Positions 34,253-42,864 of a DNA stretch of 64,000 nt are shown here, piece by piece; position 1 is the stretch's first letter, and each line of letters begins with the position of its first letter. The stretch is taken from contig NZ_NWTG01000003.1 in NCBI RefSeq assembly GCF_002532045.1, forward strand, positions 310,001-374,000. The letters are read 5' to 3'. The notes under the pieces were generated by a model. It saw nothing but the letters and a program-made list of their open reading frames with translations. It had not been told where the DNA came from and ran no database searches. The position numbers were made by a program, and so were the translations under genes. This DNA is from Bradyrhizobium sp. C9 (GTDB lineage Bacteria > Pseudomonadota > Alphaproteobacteria > Rhizobiales > Xanthobacteraceae).

Positions 34253-36070
34253 ATGCCCGTCCGCCAACTTCCCGAACAGCTCGTCAACCGCATCGCCGCC
34301 GGCGAGGTGGTCGAACGTCCTGCGAGCGTGGTCAAGGAACTGGTCGAGAACGCGATCGACGCCGGCGCGAGCCGGATCGACGTCTTCACCGACGGCGGCG
34401 GCCGGCGCCGGATCGGCATCACCGACGACGGCGGCGGCATGACGCGCACTGATCTCGCGCTTGCGGTCGACCGTCACGCCACCTCCAAGCTCGACGACGA
34501 AGACCTCTTGCGCATCCGCACGCTCGGGTTCCGCGGCGAGGCGCTGCCGTCGATCGGCGCGGTCGCAAAGCTCGGCATCACCACGCGTCATGCCAGTGAA
34601 CCGCATGCGTGGTCGCTGTCGGTCGAGGGCGGCGAGAAGTCGGAGGTCATGCCGGCCGCGCTCGGCCAGGGCACCCGCGTCGAGGTCAACGAACTCTTCT
34701 ATGCAACGCCGGCGCGGCTGAAATTCCTCAAGACCGACCGCACCGAGGCGGAGGCGATTCGCGAAGTGGTGCGGCGCCTCGGCATGGCGCGGCCCGACAT
34801 CGCCTTCACCCTGGCCGGCGAAGAGCGCGCGCCCGTCACCTGGGCCGCGGCGCTGCCCGGCGCAGCCGGCCGCCTGACGCGGCTCGGCGATATCCTGGGC
34901 GCGGACTTTCGCGCCAGCGCAATCGAGGTGCGCGCCGAACGCGAGGGCGTCACGGTCGAGGGCTTTGCCGCCGCGCCGTCGCTGACCCGTGCCAATGCGC
35001 TCGGGCAGTATCTGTTCGTCAACGGCCGCCCTGTGCGCGACAAGCTGATCTTAGGTGCGGTGCGCGCGGCCTATTCCGACTATCTGCCGCGCGACCGCCA
35101 TCCTGTGGTGGCGCTGTTCGTGACCTGCGACCCGCAAGAGGTCGACGCCAACGTGCATCCGGCCAAGACCGAGGTGCGCTTCCGCAACGCCGGACTGGTG
35201 CGCGCGCTGATCGTGCACGCGCTGAAGGAGGGCCTGGCGCGCGAGGGCAGACGCACCGCGGCCAACACCGCCGACGGCGCGACGTTACAGGCGTTCCGCC
35301 CCGCCTTCACGCCACCGCGCCCGGGCAATTGGGACTGGCGCAGTTCGCCGTCATATCCGGTCAATCCGATGCGCACGTTCGACGGCGCAGCGGCGCCCGC
35401 CTTCGCCGAGCCCGGACAGGCCGCCTTCGACGTCGGCGCACCGACCGCCGATGTCCGCTTCGAGGCTGCACCCGCCCCCGATCTGCTCGACCGGCCGCTC
35501 GGCGCCGCACGCACCCAGATCCACGAGACCTACATCGTCTCGCAGACCCGCGATGGCCTGATCGTGGTGGACCAGCACGCGGCGCATGAACGCATCGTCT
35601 ATGAGAGACTGAAGGCGTCATTGGCGAAGAACGGCGTGCAGCGGCAGATCCTCTTGATCCCGGAGATCGTCGAGCTCGATGAGGCGACCGTCGAGAAGCT
35701 GCTCGATCGCGCCGAAGAGCTGGCCTCGTTCGGGCTCGCGATCGAATCCTTCGGCCCCGGCGCGGTCGCCGTGCGCGAGACGCCCTCGCTGCTCGGCAAG
35801 GCCAATGCGGCCGGGTTGCTCCGCGACCTCGCCGAACACATGGCCGAGTGGGACGAGGCGCTGCCGCTGGAGCGTCGGCTGATGCACGTCGCCGCTACCA
35901 TGGCCTGCCACGGCTCGGTCCGCGCCGGCAGACGCCTCAAGCCGGAAGAGATGAACGCCCTGCTGCGCGAGATGGAAGACACGCCGAACTCAGGCCAGTG
36001 CAACCACGGCCGGCCGACCTATGTCGAATTGAAGCTGAGCGATATCGAGAAGCTGTTCGGGCGGCGGTGA
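34253..36070 (+). CDS. mutL: DNA mismatch repair protein MutL with endonuclease motif
   Basis: A 605-residue protein. The GHKL ATPase domain opens with IAAGEVVERPASVVKELVEN and has DDGGGM and GFRGEALPSI. A long variable linker (about 330-420) is Pro/Ala-rich. The C-terminal domain holds the metal-binding endonuclease motif DQHAx2Ex4E (DQHAAHERIVYE, from Asp440), ACHGSVRAG, and CNHGRP (from Cys583). So it should nick the new strand itself, as expected in a bacterium without MutH. It stands alone and ends just before a long palindrome. Confidence 0.96.
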   Translation: MPVRQLPEQLVNRIAAGEVVERPASVVKELVENAIDAGASRIDVFTDGGGRRRIGITDDGGGMTRTDLALAVDRHATSKLDDEDLLRIRTLGFRGEALPSIGAVAKLGITTRHASEPHAWSLSVEGGEKSEVMPAALGQGTRVEVNELFYATPARLKFLKTDRTEAEAIREVVRRLGMARPDIAFTLAGEERAPVTWAAALPGAAGRLTRLGDILGADFRASAIEVRAEREGVTVEGFAAAPSLTRANALGQYLFVNGRPVRDKLILGAVRAAYSDYLPRDRHPVVALFVTCDPQEVDANVHPAKTEVRFRNAGLVRALIVHALKEGLAREGRRTAANTADGATLQAFRPAFTPPRPGNWDWRSSPSYPVNPMRTFDGAAAPAFAEPGQAAFDVGAPTADVRFEAAPAPDLLDRPLGAARTQIHETYIVSQTRDGLIVVDQHAAHERIVYERLKASLAKNGVQRQILLIPEIVELDEATVEKLLDRAEELASFGLAIESFGPGAVAVRETPSLLGKANAAGLLRDLAEHMAEWDEALPLERRLMHVAATMACHGSVRAGRRLKPEEMNALLREMEDTPNSGQCNHGRPTYVELKLSDIEKLFGRR

Positions 36071-36076
36071 AGATCC

Positions 36077-36163
36077 CGTAGGATGGGTAGAGCGAAGCGA
36101 AACCCATCAACTTTCTTCCGCGCGGAGACATGATGGGTTTCGCTTCGCTCTACCCATCCTACG
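36077..36163. repeat. Long palindrome (33-bp arms), copy 1
   Basis: CGTAGGATGGGTAGAGCGAA... (36077-36109) and its exact complement (36131-36163) are 33-bp perfect arms with a 21-bp spacer. The right arm contains the stop codon (36159-36161, read leftward) of the gene at 36159-36779. A second copy follows at 36816-36895. Confidence 0.92.
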
Positions 36164-36779
36164 AACTCACTTCCCGCGCGAACACCTGCAACGCCGTGCG
36201 AAGCTGTGCGACCCATTCATCGCCGTCCTTGAAACCTCCAGCCGCAATGCGGGCGCAGATCTGATCGAGATCATCGCCATCGGCTGCGTGTTTGCCGACC
36301 CGCCGCGCAATCGCGATATAGCCGTCCGTCAGCAGCACCAGACCCGGCGCGCTCGCTGCGAGATATTGCTCGCGCGCTTCGCGGAGCAACTGCGACGCGT
36401 CGTCGTAGCGGCCGAGCGCCAGATCGAACGCCCCCACCATCCAGACGCCCGTTGCCTCGCGCAGCGGTCCGAGCTCCAGGACCCGAACCAGCCGAAGCGA
36501 GCGCTCTGCAAGCTCGCGCGCGGCGAGCAGATTGTCCGGGTTGATCGGCTTGTCGGAAACGCTCCAGCCCGGCCAGCAATCGGCCGCCGCGTTGAAGGTC
36601 CAGCGCTGAACCATCATCAGCGCTTCACGCGCGTCAGCATCCTGCGCGCCGCAACGGCGCTCGATCTGGTCGGCGGCATCGCGCGCGGCCGCAAGCAGTG
36701 CCGCGTCATCATCCGCGCCGCGCAACGCCTTGACACGGGTCTCCAGCTGGCCGGCCAGCCCGGCGAGAGTGTCGGCCAT
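36159..36779 (-). CDS. Conserved protein of unknown function
   Basis: A 206-residue, mainly alpha-helical soluble protein (MADTLAGLAGQLETRVKALRG at the start). Helical repeats such as LLAARELAERSLRLVRVLE and DDASQLLREAREQYLAAS look TPR-like, but I cannot assign a family. No signal peptide, no membrane segment and no catalytic motif. It lies between mutL and rsmD and is flanked by two nearly identical palindromes; its own TAG stop is part of the first palindrome, so the C-terminus may have been trimmed when the element inserted. Confidence 0.65.
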   Translation of the reverse strand: MADTLAGLAGQLETRVKALRGADDDAALLAAARDAADQIERRCGAQDADAREALMMVQRWTFNAAADCWPGWSVSDKPINPDNLLAARELAERSLRLVRVLELGPLREATGVWMVGAFDLALGRYDDASQLLREAREQYLAASAPGLVLLTDGYIAIARRVGKHAADGDDLDQICARIAAGGFKDGDEWVAQLRTALQVFAREVSS

Positions 36780-36815
36780 GGTTCGCGCTCCGCAAACGGT
36801 GATGAAGCAGTATCG

Positions 36816-36895
36816 CGTAGGATGGGTAGAGCGAAGCGAAACCCATCATGGTGCCGCGGAAGTGATGGGTTTCGCTGCGCTCTACCCATCCTACG
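36816..36895. repeat. Long palindrome (33-bp arms), copy 2
   Basis: Same 33-bp arm as copy 1 at 36816-36848, with the complementary arm at 36863-36895 differing by one base (CTTCGC changed to CTGCGC). Spacer only 14 bp. It supplies the TAG stop of rsmD (36891-36893). Confidence 0.92.
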
Positions 36896-37451
36896 GATTC
36901 AAAATCTTCAGGAACACGAACTCGGTGTCGTCATAGGCGCGCCGCTCGAGCTCCTCGAAGCCTTCGGGCGCGGAGAATGCCGCGGCCTTCGCCTCCTCGA
37001 CCACGAGCAGCGCGCCCGGCGTCAGCCAGCCGCCGTTGCGCAGCGAGGCGAGCGCCTTGTCGGCGAGACCCTTCCCGTAGGGCGGATCGAGAAACACCAG
37101 CGAGAACGGCTCGACCGGATGCGCCGGACCCAGATCGGTGGCATCGCGGCGATAGACCTTGGTGGTCCCGCCAAGGCCGAGCGCCTCGACATTGTTGCGC
37201 AGCAGCGCCCGCGCCTCGGCGCCATTGTCGACGAACAGCGTGAACTTCGCGCCGCGCGAGATCGCCTCGATGCCGAGCGCACCGGTACCGGCAAACAGAT
37301 CGAGTACGCGCGCGTCCTCAATCGGATTGTCGTAGGCGTGGATCAGGATATTGAACACGGACTCGCGCAGGCGGTCCGCGGTCGGGCGGATCTCGCGGCC
37401 CGACGGTGACGCGAGATTGCGGCCCTTCAGCCTGCCCCCGACAACGCGCAT
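36891..37451 (-). CDS. rsmD: 16S rRNA (guanine-966 N2)-methyltransferase
   Basis: A 186-residue SAM-dependent enzyme that methylates G966 of 16S rRNA. MRVVGGRLKGRNL is the classical start; RPTADRLRESVFNIL, the SAM site LDLFAGTGALGIEA and the catalytic LDPPYGKG follow. The ATG at 37451 is chosen; a longer frame to 37577 runs through a palindromic element and is rejected. The last codons AAT CCG TAG come from, or abut, a long palindrome which provides the stop. It is 200 bp downstream of the pseudouridine synthase gene in the same direction. Confidence 0.94.
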   Translation of the reverse strand: MRVVGGRLKGRNLASPSGREIRPTADRLRESVFNILIHAYDNPIEDARVLDLFAGTGALGIEAISRGAKFTLFVDNGAEARALLRNNVEALGLGGTTKVYRRDATDLGPAHPVEPFSLVFLDPPYGKGLADKALASLRNGGWLTPGALLVVEEAKAAAFSAPEGFEELERRAYDDTEFVFLKILNP

Positions 37452-37486
37452 TAGAATGCCCCGATATTGGCCGCGCGGCCGGTGCG

Positions 37487-37591
37487 CTCCCTTCCCCCTT
37501 GTGGGGAAGGGTTGGGGAAGGGGGTGCCCCACGGGCAGACCACCCGTGTGGCACCCCCCTCCCTTGCCCTCCCCCACAAGGGGGGAGGGAA
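37487..37591. repeat. Composite palindromic element
   Basis: C-rich and G-rich blocks in complementary order: TTCCCCCTTGTGGGGAAGGG near the left end, GGGGGTGCC..GGCACCCCC in the middle (about 37520-37559) and CCCTCCCCCACAAGGGGGGAGGG at the right. It lies between rsmD and the RluB-like gene, both leftward, and is of the same class as 33577-33698. Confidence 0.8.
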
Positions 37592-37652
37592 CGGAGAGAG
37601 CGTTGATCGCGTCACAGCGCGTAAGGACGACACATCCATCGTCGCGACCGCC

Positions 37653-39770
37653 CTACTCGTCCTTCGGCGTGAGATCGCGCTTGCCGTGGTAGCCGCGCTT
37701 GGGACGGCGCGGCGGGCCGTAGCCGTTGGCCTCGTCCTCGTTGCGGGCGCGGGCTTCCTCGCTGCCGGTGCGCTGCACCAGCACGCGGCGGCCCTTGCGA
37801 TCGTTGATGGTCTCGCGCTTGCTGGGCTTCGGCTTCCTGGCGGGCGCATCGTCGCCGTCGGCGGCATCACGCTGCTCCGGCCGCGTGAAGTCGGCGCCTG
37901 CGACCTTGGCGATCTTCTCGCCGAGCTGCTCGCGCAGCACCCGCGTCTTGACCTCCTCGACCTTGCCCTCCTCGAGCTCGCCGAGCTGGAACGGGCCGTA
38001 GGAGATCCGGATCAGCCGGTTCACCTCGAGCCCGAGATGCGCCATCACGTTGCGCACCTCACGGTTCTTGCCCTCGCGGATCGCGAACACCACCCAGACG
38101 TTGGAGCTCTGGTCGCGTTCCAGCGTCGCATCGATCGGCCCGTATTTGACGCCGTCCACCTCGACGCCGTCCTTGAGTTGGTCGAGCTGGCCCTGCGTCA
38201 CCTCGCCATGCGCGCGCACGCGGTAGCGACGCAGCCAGCCGGTGTCGGGATGCTCCAGCGTCCGCGCCAGCCCGCCGTCATTGGTCAGCAGCAACAGGCC
38301 CTCGGTGTTGAAATCGAGCCGGCCGATCGAGATCAGCCGCGGCAGGCCCTCGGGCAGATTGTCGAACACGGTGGGCCGGCCCTCCGGGTCGGCATGCGTC
38401 GTCATCAGCCCGCGCGGCTTGTGATACATGAACAGCCGGGTCCGCTCGCGCGGCGGCAACGGCTTGCCGTCGACCGCCACGACATCGTTGTCGGTGATAT
38501 CGAGCGCCGGCGAGTTGATCACGCGTCCGTTGACCGTGACACGGCCCTGGGTGACGATCTCCTCGGCATCGCGGCGCGAGGCAAGACCGGCGCGCGCCAG
38601 CACCTTGGCAATGCGTTCGCCGGACTTCTTCGGCTTCGGCTCGGGACGCTCGCGGCGATCGTCGTAGGAACGCTCGCGATAGGCGCCGCGGCCGCCGAAG
38701 GCCGGGCGCTTGGCAAACACTTTGCTGTCGTCTTCATTGTCGCGGCGCGGCCGATCCGAGAAGCGGCCCTCGCTGCGCGGATGCTCCTGCCAGTCGGCGC
38801 GTCCTTCCGGACGCTCACGGCGGCGATTGTCGCCACCATCTTCATCGCGATTCCAGCGCGGCCGACTGAACTTCGGCCGCTCGTGGCGATCGCCCTGCTC
38901 GCGATCGTCGCGGGAACGCGAGAACCGCGGCCGCTCGCCGCCGCCGCGATCATCGCGCGGCCTGTCGAAATTGCGCGGGCCGTCGCGGAACGGACGCGAA
39001 CCACGCTCCGGACGATCGGAGCCGCCCTCGCGCTTCTGCCACGGCTTGGATTCGCCGCGCGGCGGCCGGTCGCCAAAATCCTTGCGCGGGCCGCGATCGC
39101 CGCGATCACGATCGCCACCGCGCTTGAACTTGCTGTCGCCGCCGAATTTCCGTGCGGGCCGGTCGCCATCGCGCGACGGACGATCGCCGAACGATCGCTC
39201 GCCACGCGGCGTATAGGGCCGCTTCTCGCCGTCACGTTCGCGCGGCGCGTAAGGCTTCCTGTCACCGAACTTCCGATCCGAAGACCGCCCCGCCGGACGG
39301 GCGTCATCGCGATCACGTCGCGGCGCGCGGTCGTCGCGATTGTAGTTCGGGCGGTCGCCACGGGGCGTGTAGGGGCGCTTTTCGCCGCCGCGGTCTTCGC
39401 GCGGCTTGAACGAACGCTTCTCGCCATCCCCGCCGCGATCAAATCTCGGCCGGTCGCCACGCGGCTTGAACGTGCGCTTCTCGCCATCGCCGTCGCGGGC
39501 CGGGCGATCGCGGAATGGCCGATCGCCACGGGCATCATCGCGGTTGAACCTCGGCTTGTCGCCGAACTCGCGGCGCGGCGGACGGTCCTCGCGATCGCCG
39601 CGGTAGGGCCGCTTCTCGCCATCGCGCTTGCCGGCAAACGTCTTGTCGCCGAAGCCGCGCTTGGCAAATTTCTTGTCCGGTCCACGGGCGGCGCCGGAGC
39701 GGCCCTTGCCGCCGCCGGGCCGATCACGCCGGCCGCGGGAATCGTTGTGTTTGTCGCTATCGCGGGGCAT
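37653..39770 (-). CDS. RluB/RsuA-type pseudouridine synthase with a 383-residue Arg/Asp/Gly-rich N-terminus
   Basis: A 705-residue protein. From residue 384 it is a standard rRNA pseudouridine synthase: S4 domain (RIAKVLARAGLASRRDAEE), catalytic GRLDFNTEGLLLLTNDG with Asp near 486, and REGKNREVRNVMAHLG; E. coli RluB modifies U2605 of 23S rRNA. The first 383 residues are charged low-complexity sequence with a recurring unit like GEKRPYTPRGDRP and many GD(R/K)P and RDD steps. The final 80 residues are also basic. Standard homologues are 250-320 residues. The strong strand bias makes a long shadow frame on the other strand. ATG 39770 is preferred over 39794. Confidence 0.92.
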   Translation of the reverse strand: MPRDSDKHNDSRGRRDRPGGGKGRSGAARGPDKKFAKRGFGDKTFAGKRDGEKRPYRGDREDRPPRREFGDKPRFNRDDARGDRPFRDRPARDGDGEKRTFKPRGDRPRFDRGGDGEKRSFKPREDRGGEKRPYTPRGDRPNYNRDDRAPRRDRDDARPAGRSSDRKFGDRKPYAPRERDGEKRPYTPRGERSFGDRPSRDGDRPARKFGGDSKFKRGGDRDRGDRGPRKDFGDRPPRGESKPWQKREGGSDRPERGSRPFRDGPRNFDRPRDDRGGGERPRFSRSRDDREQGDRHERPKFSRPRWNRDEDGGDNRRRERPEGRADWQEHPRSEGRFSDRPRRDNEDDSKVFAKRPAFGGRGAYRERSYDDRRERPEPKPKKSGERIAKVLARAGLASRRDAEEIVTQGRVTVNGRVINSPALDITDNDVVAVDGKPLPPRERTRLFMYHKPRGLMTTHADPEGRPTVFDNLPEGLPRLISIGRLDFNTEGLLLLTNDGGLARTLEHPDTGWLRRYRVRAHGEVTQGQLDQLKDGVEVDGVKYGPIDATLERDQSSNVWVVFAIREGKNREVRNVMAHLGLEVNRLIRISYGPFQLGELEEGKVEEVKTRVLREQLGEKIAKVAGADFTRPEQRDAADGDDAPARKPKPSKRETINDRKGRRVLVQRTGSEEARARNEDEANGYGPPRRPKRGYHGKRDLTPKDE

Positions 39771-39911
39771 GAATAATCTCGCCTGGGCGTTCAATTGGGG
39801 TGCAAGGGCAGCCGGCCGTACGCGCCTGTTGGCAGCGCATTTGACGCAAAACCGGCATCCACTTTTGCTGAAGGCGAAGCTACTAGCAGGTTTCTTCCGA
39901 TGATACGAGGC

Positions 39912-40358
39912 ATGTCAGCCCCTTCTTTCATGGATTTGGCGCTGAAAACGGCCGAAAACGCCGGAAAAGCCGGCGAAGTTCCGATCGGATGCGTGATTGT
40001 CCGGGGTTACGAGGTCATTGCCACCGCCGGCAACCGCACCTTGACCGACCGCGACCCAACGGCCCATGCCGAGATTTTGGCGATCCGGCAGGCTGCCGAG
40101 GCCATCGGCACCGAGCGGCTGGTGGATTGCGACCTCTACGTGACGCTGGAGCCCTGCACCATGTGCGCCGGCGCGATCTCCTTTGCCCGGATCCGCCGGC
40201 TGTACTACGGCGCCGCCGACCCCAAGGGCGGCGCGGTCGAGTCAGGCGTGCGGTTCTTCGCACAGCCGACCTGCCACCACGTCCCGGAGATCTACGGCGC
40301 AGTCGGCGAGACCGAGTCCGCGCGGCTCTTGCGCGAGTTCTTCAGGGAGCGGCGGTGA
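39912..40358 (+). CDS. tadA: tRNA-specific adenosine deaminase
   Basis: A 148-residue zinc deaminase that converts A34 of tRNA-Arg(ACG) to inosine. The zinc and proton-shuttle residues are His52-Ala-Glu54 (THE-type segment TAHAEILAI) and Pro81-Cys82-Thr-Met-Cys85. FARIRRLYYGAADPKGGAV is typical of TadA. ATG 39900 would add four residues and cannot be excluded. It diverges from the RluB-like gene with a 141-bp spacer and is followed by a small palindrome. Confidence 0.95.
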   Translation: MSAPSFMDLALKTAENAGKAGEVPIGCVIVRGYEVIATAGNRTLTDRDPTAHAEILAIRQAAEAIGTERLVDCDLYVTLEPCTMCAGAISFARIRRLYYGAADPKGGAVESGVRFFAQPTCHHVPEIYGAVGETESARLLREFFRERR

Positions 40359-40401
40359 TGCATCCGTAACGCGGACGAAGCGCAGCGCAATCTCTCCCCT
40401 C

Positions 40402-40427
40402 GTCGTCCCGGCGAAAGCCGGGACGAC
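40402..40427. repeat. Palindromic element GTCGTCCCGGC-GAAA-GCCGGGACGAC
   Basis: Perfect 11-bp arms around a GAAA loop. An identical core occurs at 63713-63738, and two relatives (GTCCTGGC-GAAA-GCCAGGAC) at 55105-55226. It lies between the convergent tadA and the dehalogenase-like gene. Confidence 0.88.
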
Positions 40428-40483
40428 ATCGAGTGTGTTGCATCGTCGAGAGTCATGCTTCACGGTCTCTTCGGATGACGGAG

Positions 40484-41389
40484 TCACCCCGCCAGGAAAA
40501 ACTCCCGCAGCAGCTTCGCCGTTGCGTCCGGATTCTCCTCGGGCAAAAAATGCCCCGATGCCACCGGCGCGCCGCTGACATTGGTCGCCCAGTTCTTCCA
40601 GGTATCGAGCGGCGTGGTTGCGGCGCTGGCAACGCCGGCATCGCCCCACAGCGCCAGCATCGGGATCGTGATCTTGTTGCCGGCATCGACGTCGGCCTTG
40701 TCGATCTCGTAGTCGGCATAGGCGCCGGCGCGGTAGTCCTCGCACATGGCGTGGATGCGGGCGGGATCGCGGAACGGCGCAATATAATGCGCGAGCGCGC
40801 GCGGATCGATGGCGTCCAGCGTCTTGGTCCTGATCTGGCTCGCCATCTTCTCCTTGAGGAAGAATTCGCCATTGCTCGTGATCAGCGTCTCCGGCAGCGG
40901 ATAGGGCTGAGCCAGGAACGCCCAGTGGTAGATCTTCAGCGCCGAGAGGCGATTGAGCTTCTGCCAGTAGTCATAGGTCGGCGCGATATCGAGCACTGCG
41001 AGCTTCGACAGCCGGCCGGGATGATCGAGTGCGAGCCGGTATGAGACGCGGCCGCCGCGGTCGTGGCCGGCGAGTGCGAAATGGACATGGCCGAGCTGCT
41101 CCATCACCTCGACCATGGTTTTGGCCCAGGCCCGCTTGGTGTAGGGCGTGTGGTCCTTGTCGCTGTCAGGCATGTCGGACCAGCCGTAGCCCGGCAGGTC
41201 GGCGATGATCAGCGTGAATGCGTCGTCGAGCTTCGGCGCGACCGTGTGCCACATCACATGGGTCGAGGAGAAGCCGTGCAGCAACAGCAAGGGCGGGCCC
41301 TTGCCGCCGACGCGGGCGAAGATGCGGCCCTGCGCGGAGTTGATCCATTTCGACTCATAGCCGGGAAAAAGATCAGCGAGATCAGGCAT
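40484..41389 (-). CDS. Fluoroacetate dehalogenase-like alpha/beta hydrolase
   Basis: A 301-residue alpha/beta hydrolase. It lines up without gaps in numbering with the Rhodopseudomonas palustris fluoroacetate dehalogenase RPA1163 as I recall it: nucleophile Asp110 (GHDRGGR), carboxylate-binding Arg111 and Arg114, acid Asp134, halide pocket His155, Trp156 and Tyr219, and base His280 (SGHFLPEE). That enzyme hydrolyses fluoroacetate to glycolate and fluoride. So haloacetate hydrolysis is the likely activity; epoxide hydrolase is less likely because of the Arg pair. It diverges from an acyl-CoA dehydrogenase gene, 119 bp apart. Confidence 0.88.
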   Translation of the reverse strand: MPDLADLFPGYESKWINSAQGRIFARVGGKGPPLLLLHGFSSTHVMWHTVAPKLDDAFTLIIADLPGYGWSDMPDSDKDHTPYTKRAWAKTMVEVMEQLGHVHFALAGHDRGGRVSYRLALDHPGRLSKLAVLDIAPTYDYWQKLNRLSALKIYHWAFLAQPYPLPETLITSNGEFFLKEKMASQIRTKTLDAIDPRALAHYIAPFRDPARIHAMCEDYRAGAYADYEIDKADVDAGNKITIPMLALWGDAGVASAATTPLDTWKNWATNVSGAPVASGHFLPEENPDATAKLLREFFLAG

Positions 41390-41508
41390 CGGTGGCTCCC
41401 CGGTCGCGTGCGCCGTGCTTCAAACTTTGTTCGGCGTTGCCGCTGGCCCAAGCGGGGTTTATGCCATTCTCAAGCCCAACCAACAACAACACGAAACGAG
41501 GAAGTGCC

Positions 41509-42741
41509 ATGTCGATCGATTTCGAGATTCCGGCCGAGGCCAAGGCGATCCGCGAGAAGGTCCGCAAATTCGTCCACGACGAGTGCATCCCGGCGGAAAA
41601 GGAACTCGACACCAAGCCGCTTGCCGAGGTACTGGCGCCGCTGCGCAAGAAGGCCCGCGCGCAGGGCCTGTGGTGCCCGTTCGTGCCGAAGGAGTATGGC
41701 GGTATGGGCCTCGGCCCGCTCGCCAACGCGCTGGTGCAGATGGAGCTCGGCGAGAGCATGCTCGGCGCGCTCTCGATGAACACGCAGGGGCCGGACGACG
41801 CCTCGATGATGACGATCCTGGCGCACGGCACCGAGTACCAGAAGGAGAAATTCCTCAAGCCCCTCTTGAACGGCGAGAAGCGGATCTGCTTCTCGATGAC
41901 CGAGAAGGCCGCCGGCGCCGACGCCACCGGCATGCAGACCACCGCGGTCAAGGACGGCAACGAGAACTACATCCTCAACGGCGAGAAATGGTTCTCCTCG
42001 TCGGCGAGCGTTGCCGACATGGCGCTGGTCATGGCGAAGACCGATCCGAACGCGCCGCGCCACAAGCAGTATTCGACCTTCATCGTCGAGCTGCCCAATC
42101 CCGGCTACCGCATCAAGCGCAACGTCGCCAACATGGCGATCGAAGGACCGCACGATGACGTGATCCACGGTGGCCATTCCGAGATCGAGATCAAGGACCT
42201 CAAGGTGCCCGCCGATAACCTGCTCGGCGGCGAAGGCAACGGCTTCAACATGGGCCAGCACCGCCTCGCCTATGGCCGGCTGCGCCACGGCATGCACAAC
42301 GTCGCCAAGGCGCAGCGCGCACTCGACATGGCGGCCGCCCACGTCACCAAGCGCTCAACCTTCGGGCAGTTGCTGGCCGACCGCCAGGCGGTGCAGTTCA
42401 TGCTCGCCGACTGCGCGAGCGAGCTCTATATCGGCCGGCTGATGCTGCTGCACATCGCCTACAAGGCGGAGAAGGGCCTCGACATCCGCCAGGAGAACTC
42501 GATCGCCAAGATCTTCCACGCCCACATGGTGCACAAGGTGATCGACACCGCGATCCAGCTGCACGGCGCGCTCGGCTTCAGCCAGGATACGCCGCTGGCG
42601 AAGTGGTACACCCAGGTGCGCTCGCAGCGGCTGGTGGATGGTCCCGACGAGGTGCACAAGTGGAAGATCGGCAAGAACGTCATCAAGGCGTTCCGCGAGC
42701 ACGGCACCACCGCGAGCGCTGCGGGCGGGGATTTGCTGTAA
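41509..42741 (+). CDS. Acyl-CoA dehydrogenase family protein
   Basis: A 410-residue flavoenzyme of the acyl-CoA dehydrogenase superfamily. It has the N-terminal helical domain (IPAEAKAIREKVRKFV), the central beta domain (CFSMTEKAAGADATGMQTTA, NGEKWFSSSA) and the C-terminal domain ending QLHGALGFSQDTPLAKWYTQVRSQR and DGPDEVHKW. That ending is shared with ACAD10/11-like enzymes rather than short-chain dehydrogenases. GAGGAAG just ahead of ATG 41509 supports the start. The acyl substrate is unknown. The divergent haloacid dehalogenase may share a promoter region with it. Confidence 0.9.
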   Translation: MSIDFEIPAEAKAIREKVRKFVHDECIPAEKELDTKPLAEVLAPLRKKARAQGLWCPFVPKEYGGMGLGPLANALVQMELGESMLGALSMNTQGPDDASMMTILAHGTEYQKEKFLKPLLNGEKRICFSMTEKAAGADATGMQTTAVKDGNENYILNGEKWFSSSASVADMALVMAKTDPNAPRHKQYSTFIVELPNPGYRIKRNVANMAIEGPHDDVIHGGHSEIEIKDLKVPADNLLGGEGNGFNMGQHRLAYGRLRHGMHNVAKAQRALDMAAAHVTKRSTFGQLLADRQAVQFMLADCASELYIGRLMLLHIAYKAEKGLDIRQENSIAKIFHAHMVHKVIDTAIQLHGALGFSQDTPLAKWYTQVRSQRLVDGPDEVHKWKIGKNVIKAFREHGTTASAAGGDLL

Positions 42742-42748
42742 CGTCCAC

Positions 42749-42857
42749 CGTCATTGCGAACGAAGCGAAGCAATCCATCTCGCCGCAAGCGGAGACGTGG
42801 ATTGCTTCGTCGCTCCAGCGCAAAATTGCTTTTTGTCGCGAGCTCCTCGCAATGACG
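42749..42857. repeat. Palindromic element, CGTCATTGCGA family
   Basis: Outer arms CGTCATTGCGA (42749-42759) and TCGCAATGACG (42847-42857), with inner arms AAGCAATCCA and TGGATTGCTT. A widespread Bradyrhizobium intergenic repeat type. It separates the convergent acyl-CoA dehydrogenase and purD genes. Confidence 0.88.
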
Positions 42858-42864
42858 TGGCGAG

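Noticed and set aside
36891..37577. Longer RsmD starting at 37577
   Set aside because: The additional residues are encoded by a palindromic repeat and precede the standard MRVVGGRLKGR start.
37467..39776. A 769-codon open frame on the + strand opposite the RluB-like gene
   Set aside because: It mirrors the codon bias of the Arg/Asp/Gly-rich gene on the other strand, is made of LAIAL-type low complexity, and has no domain or ribosome binding site.
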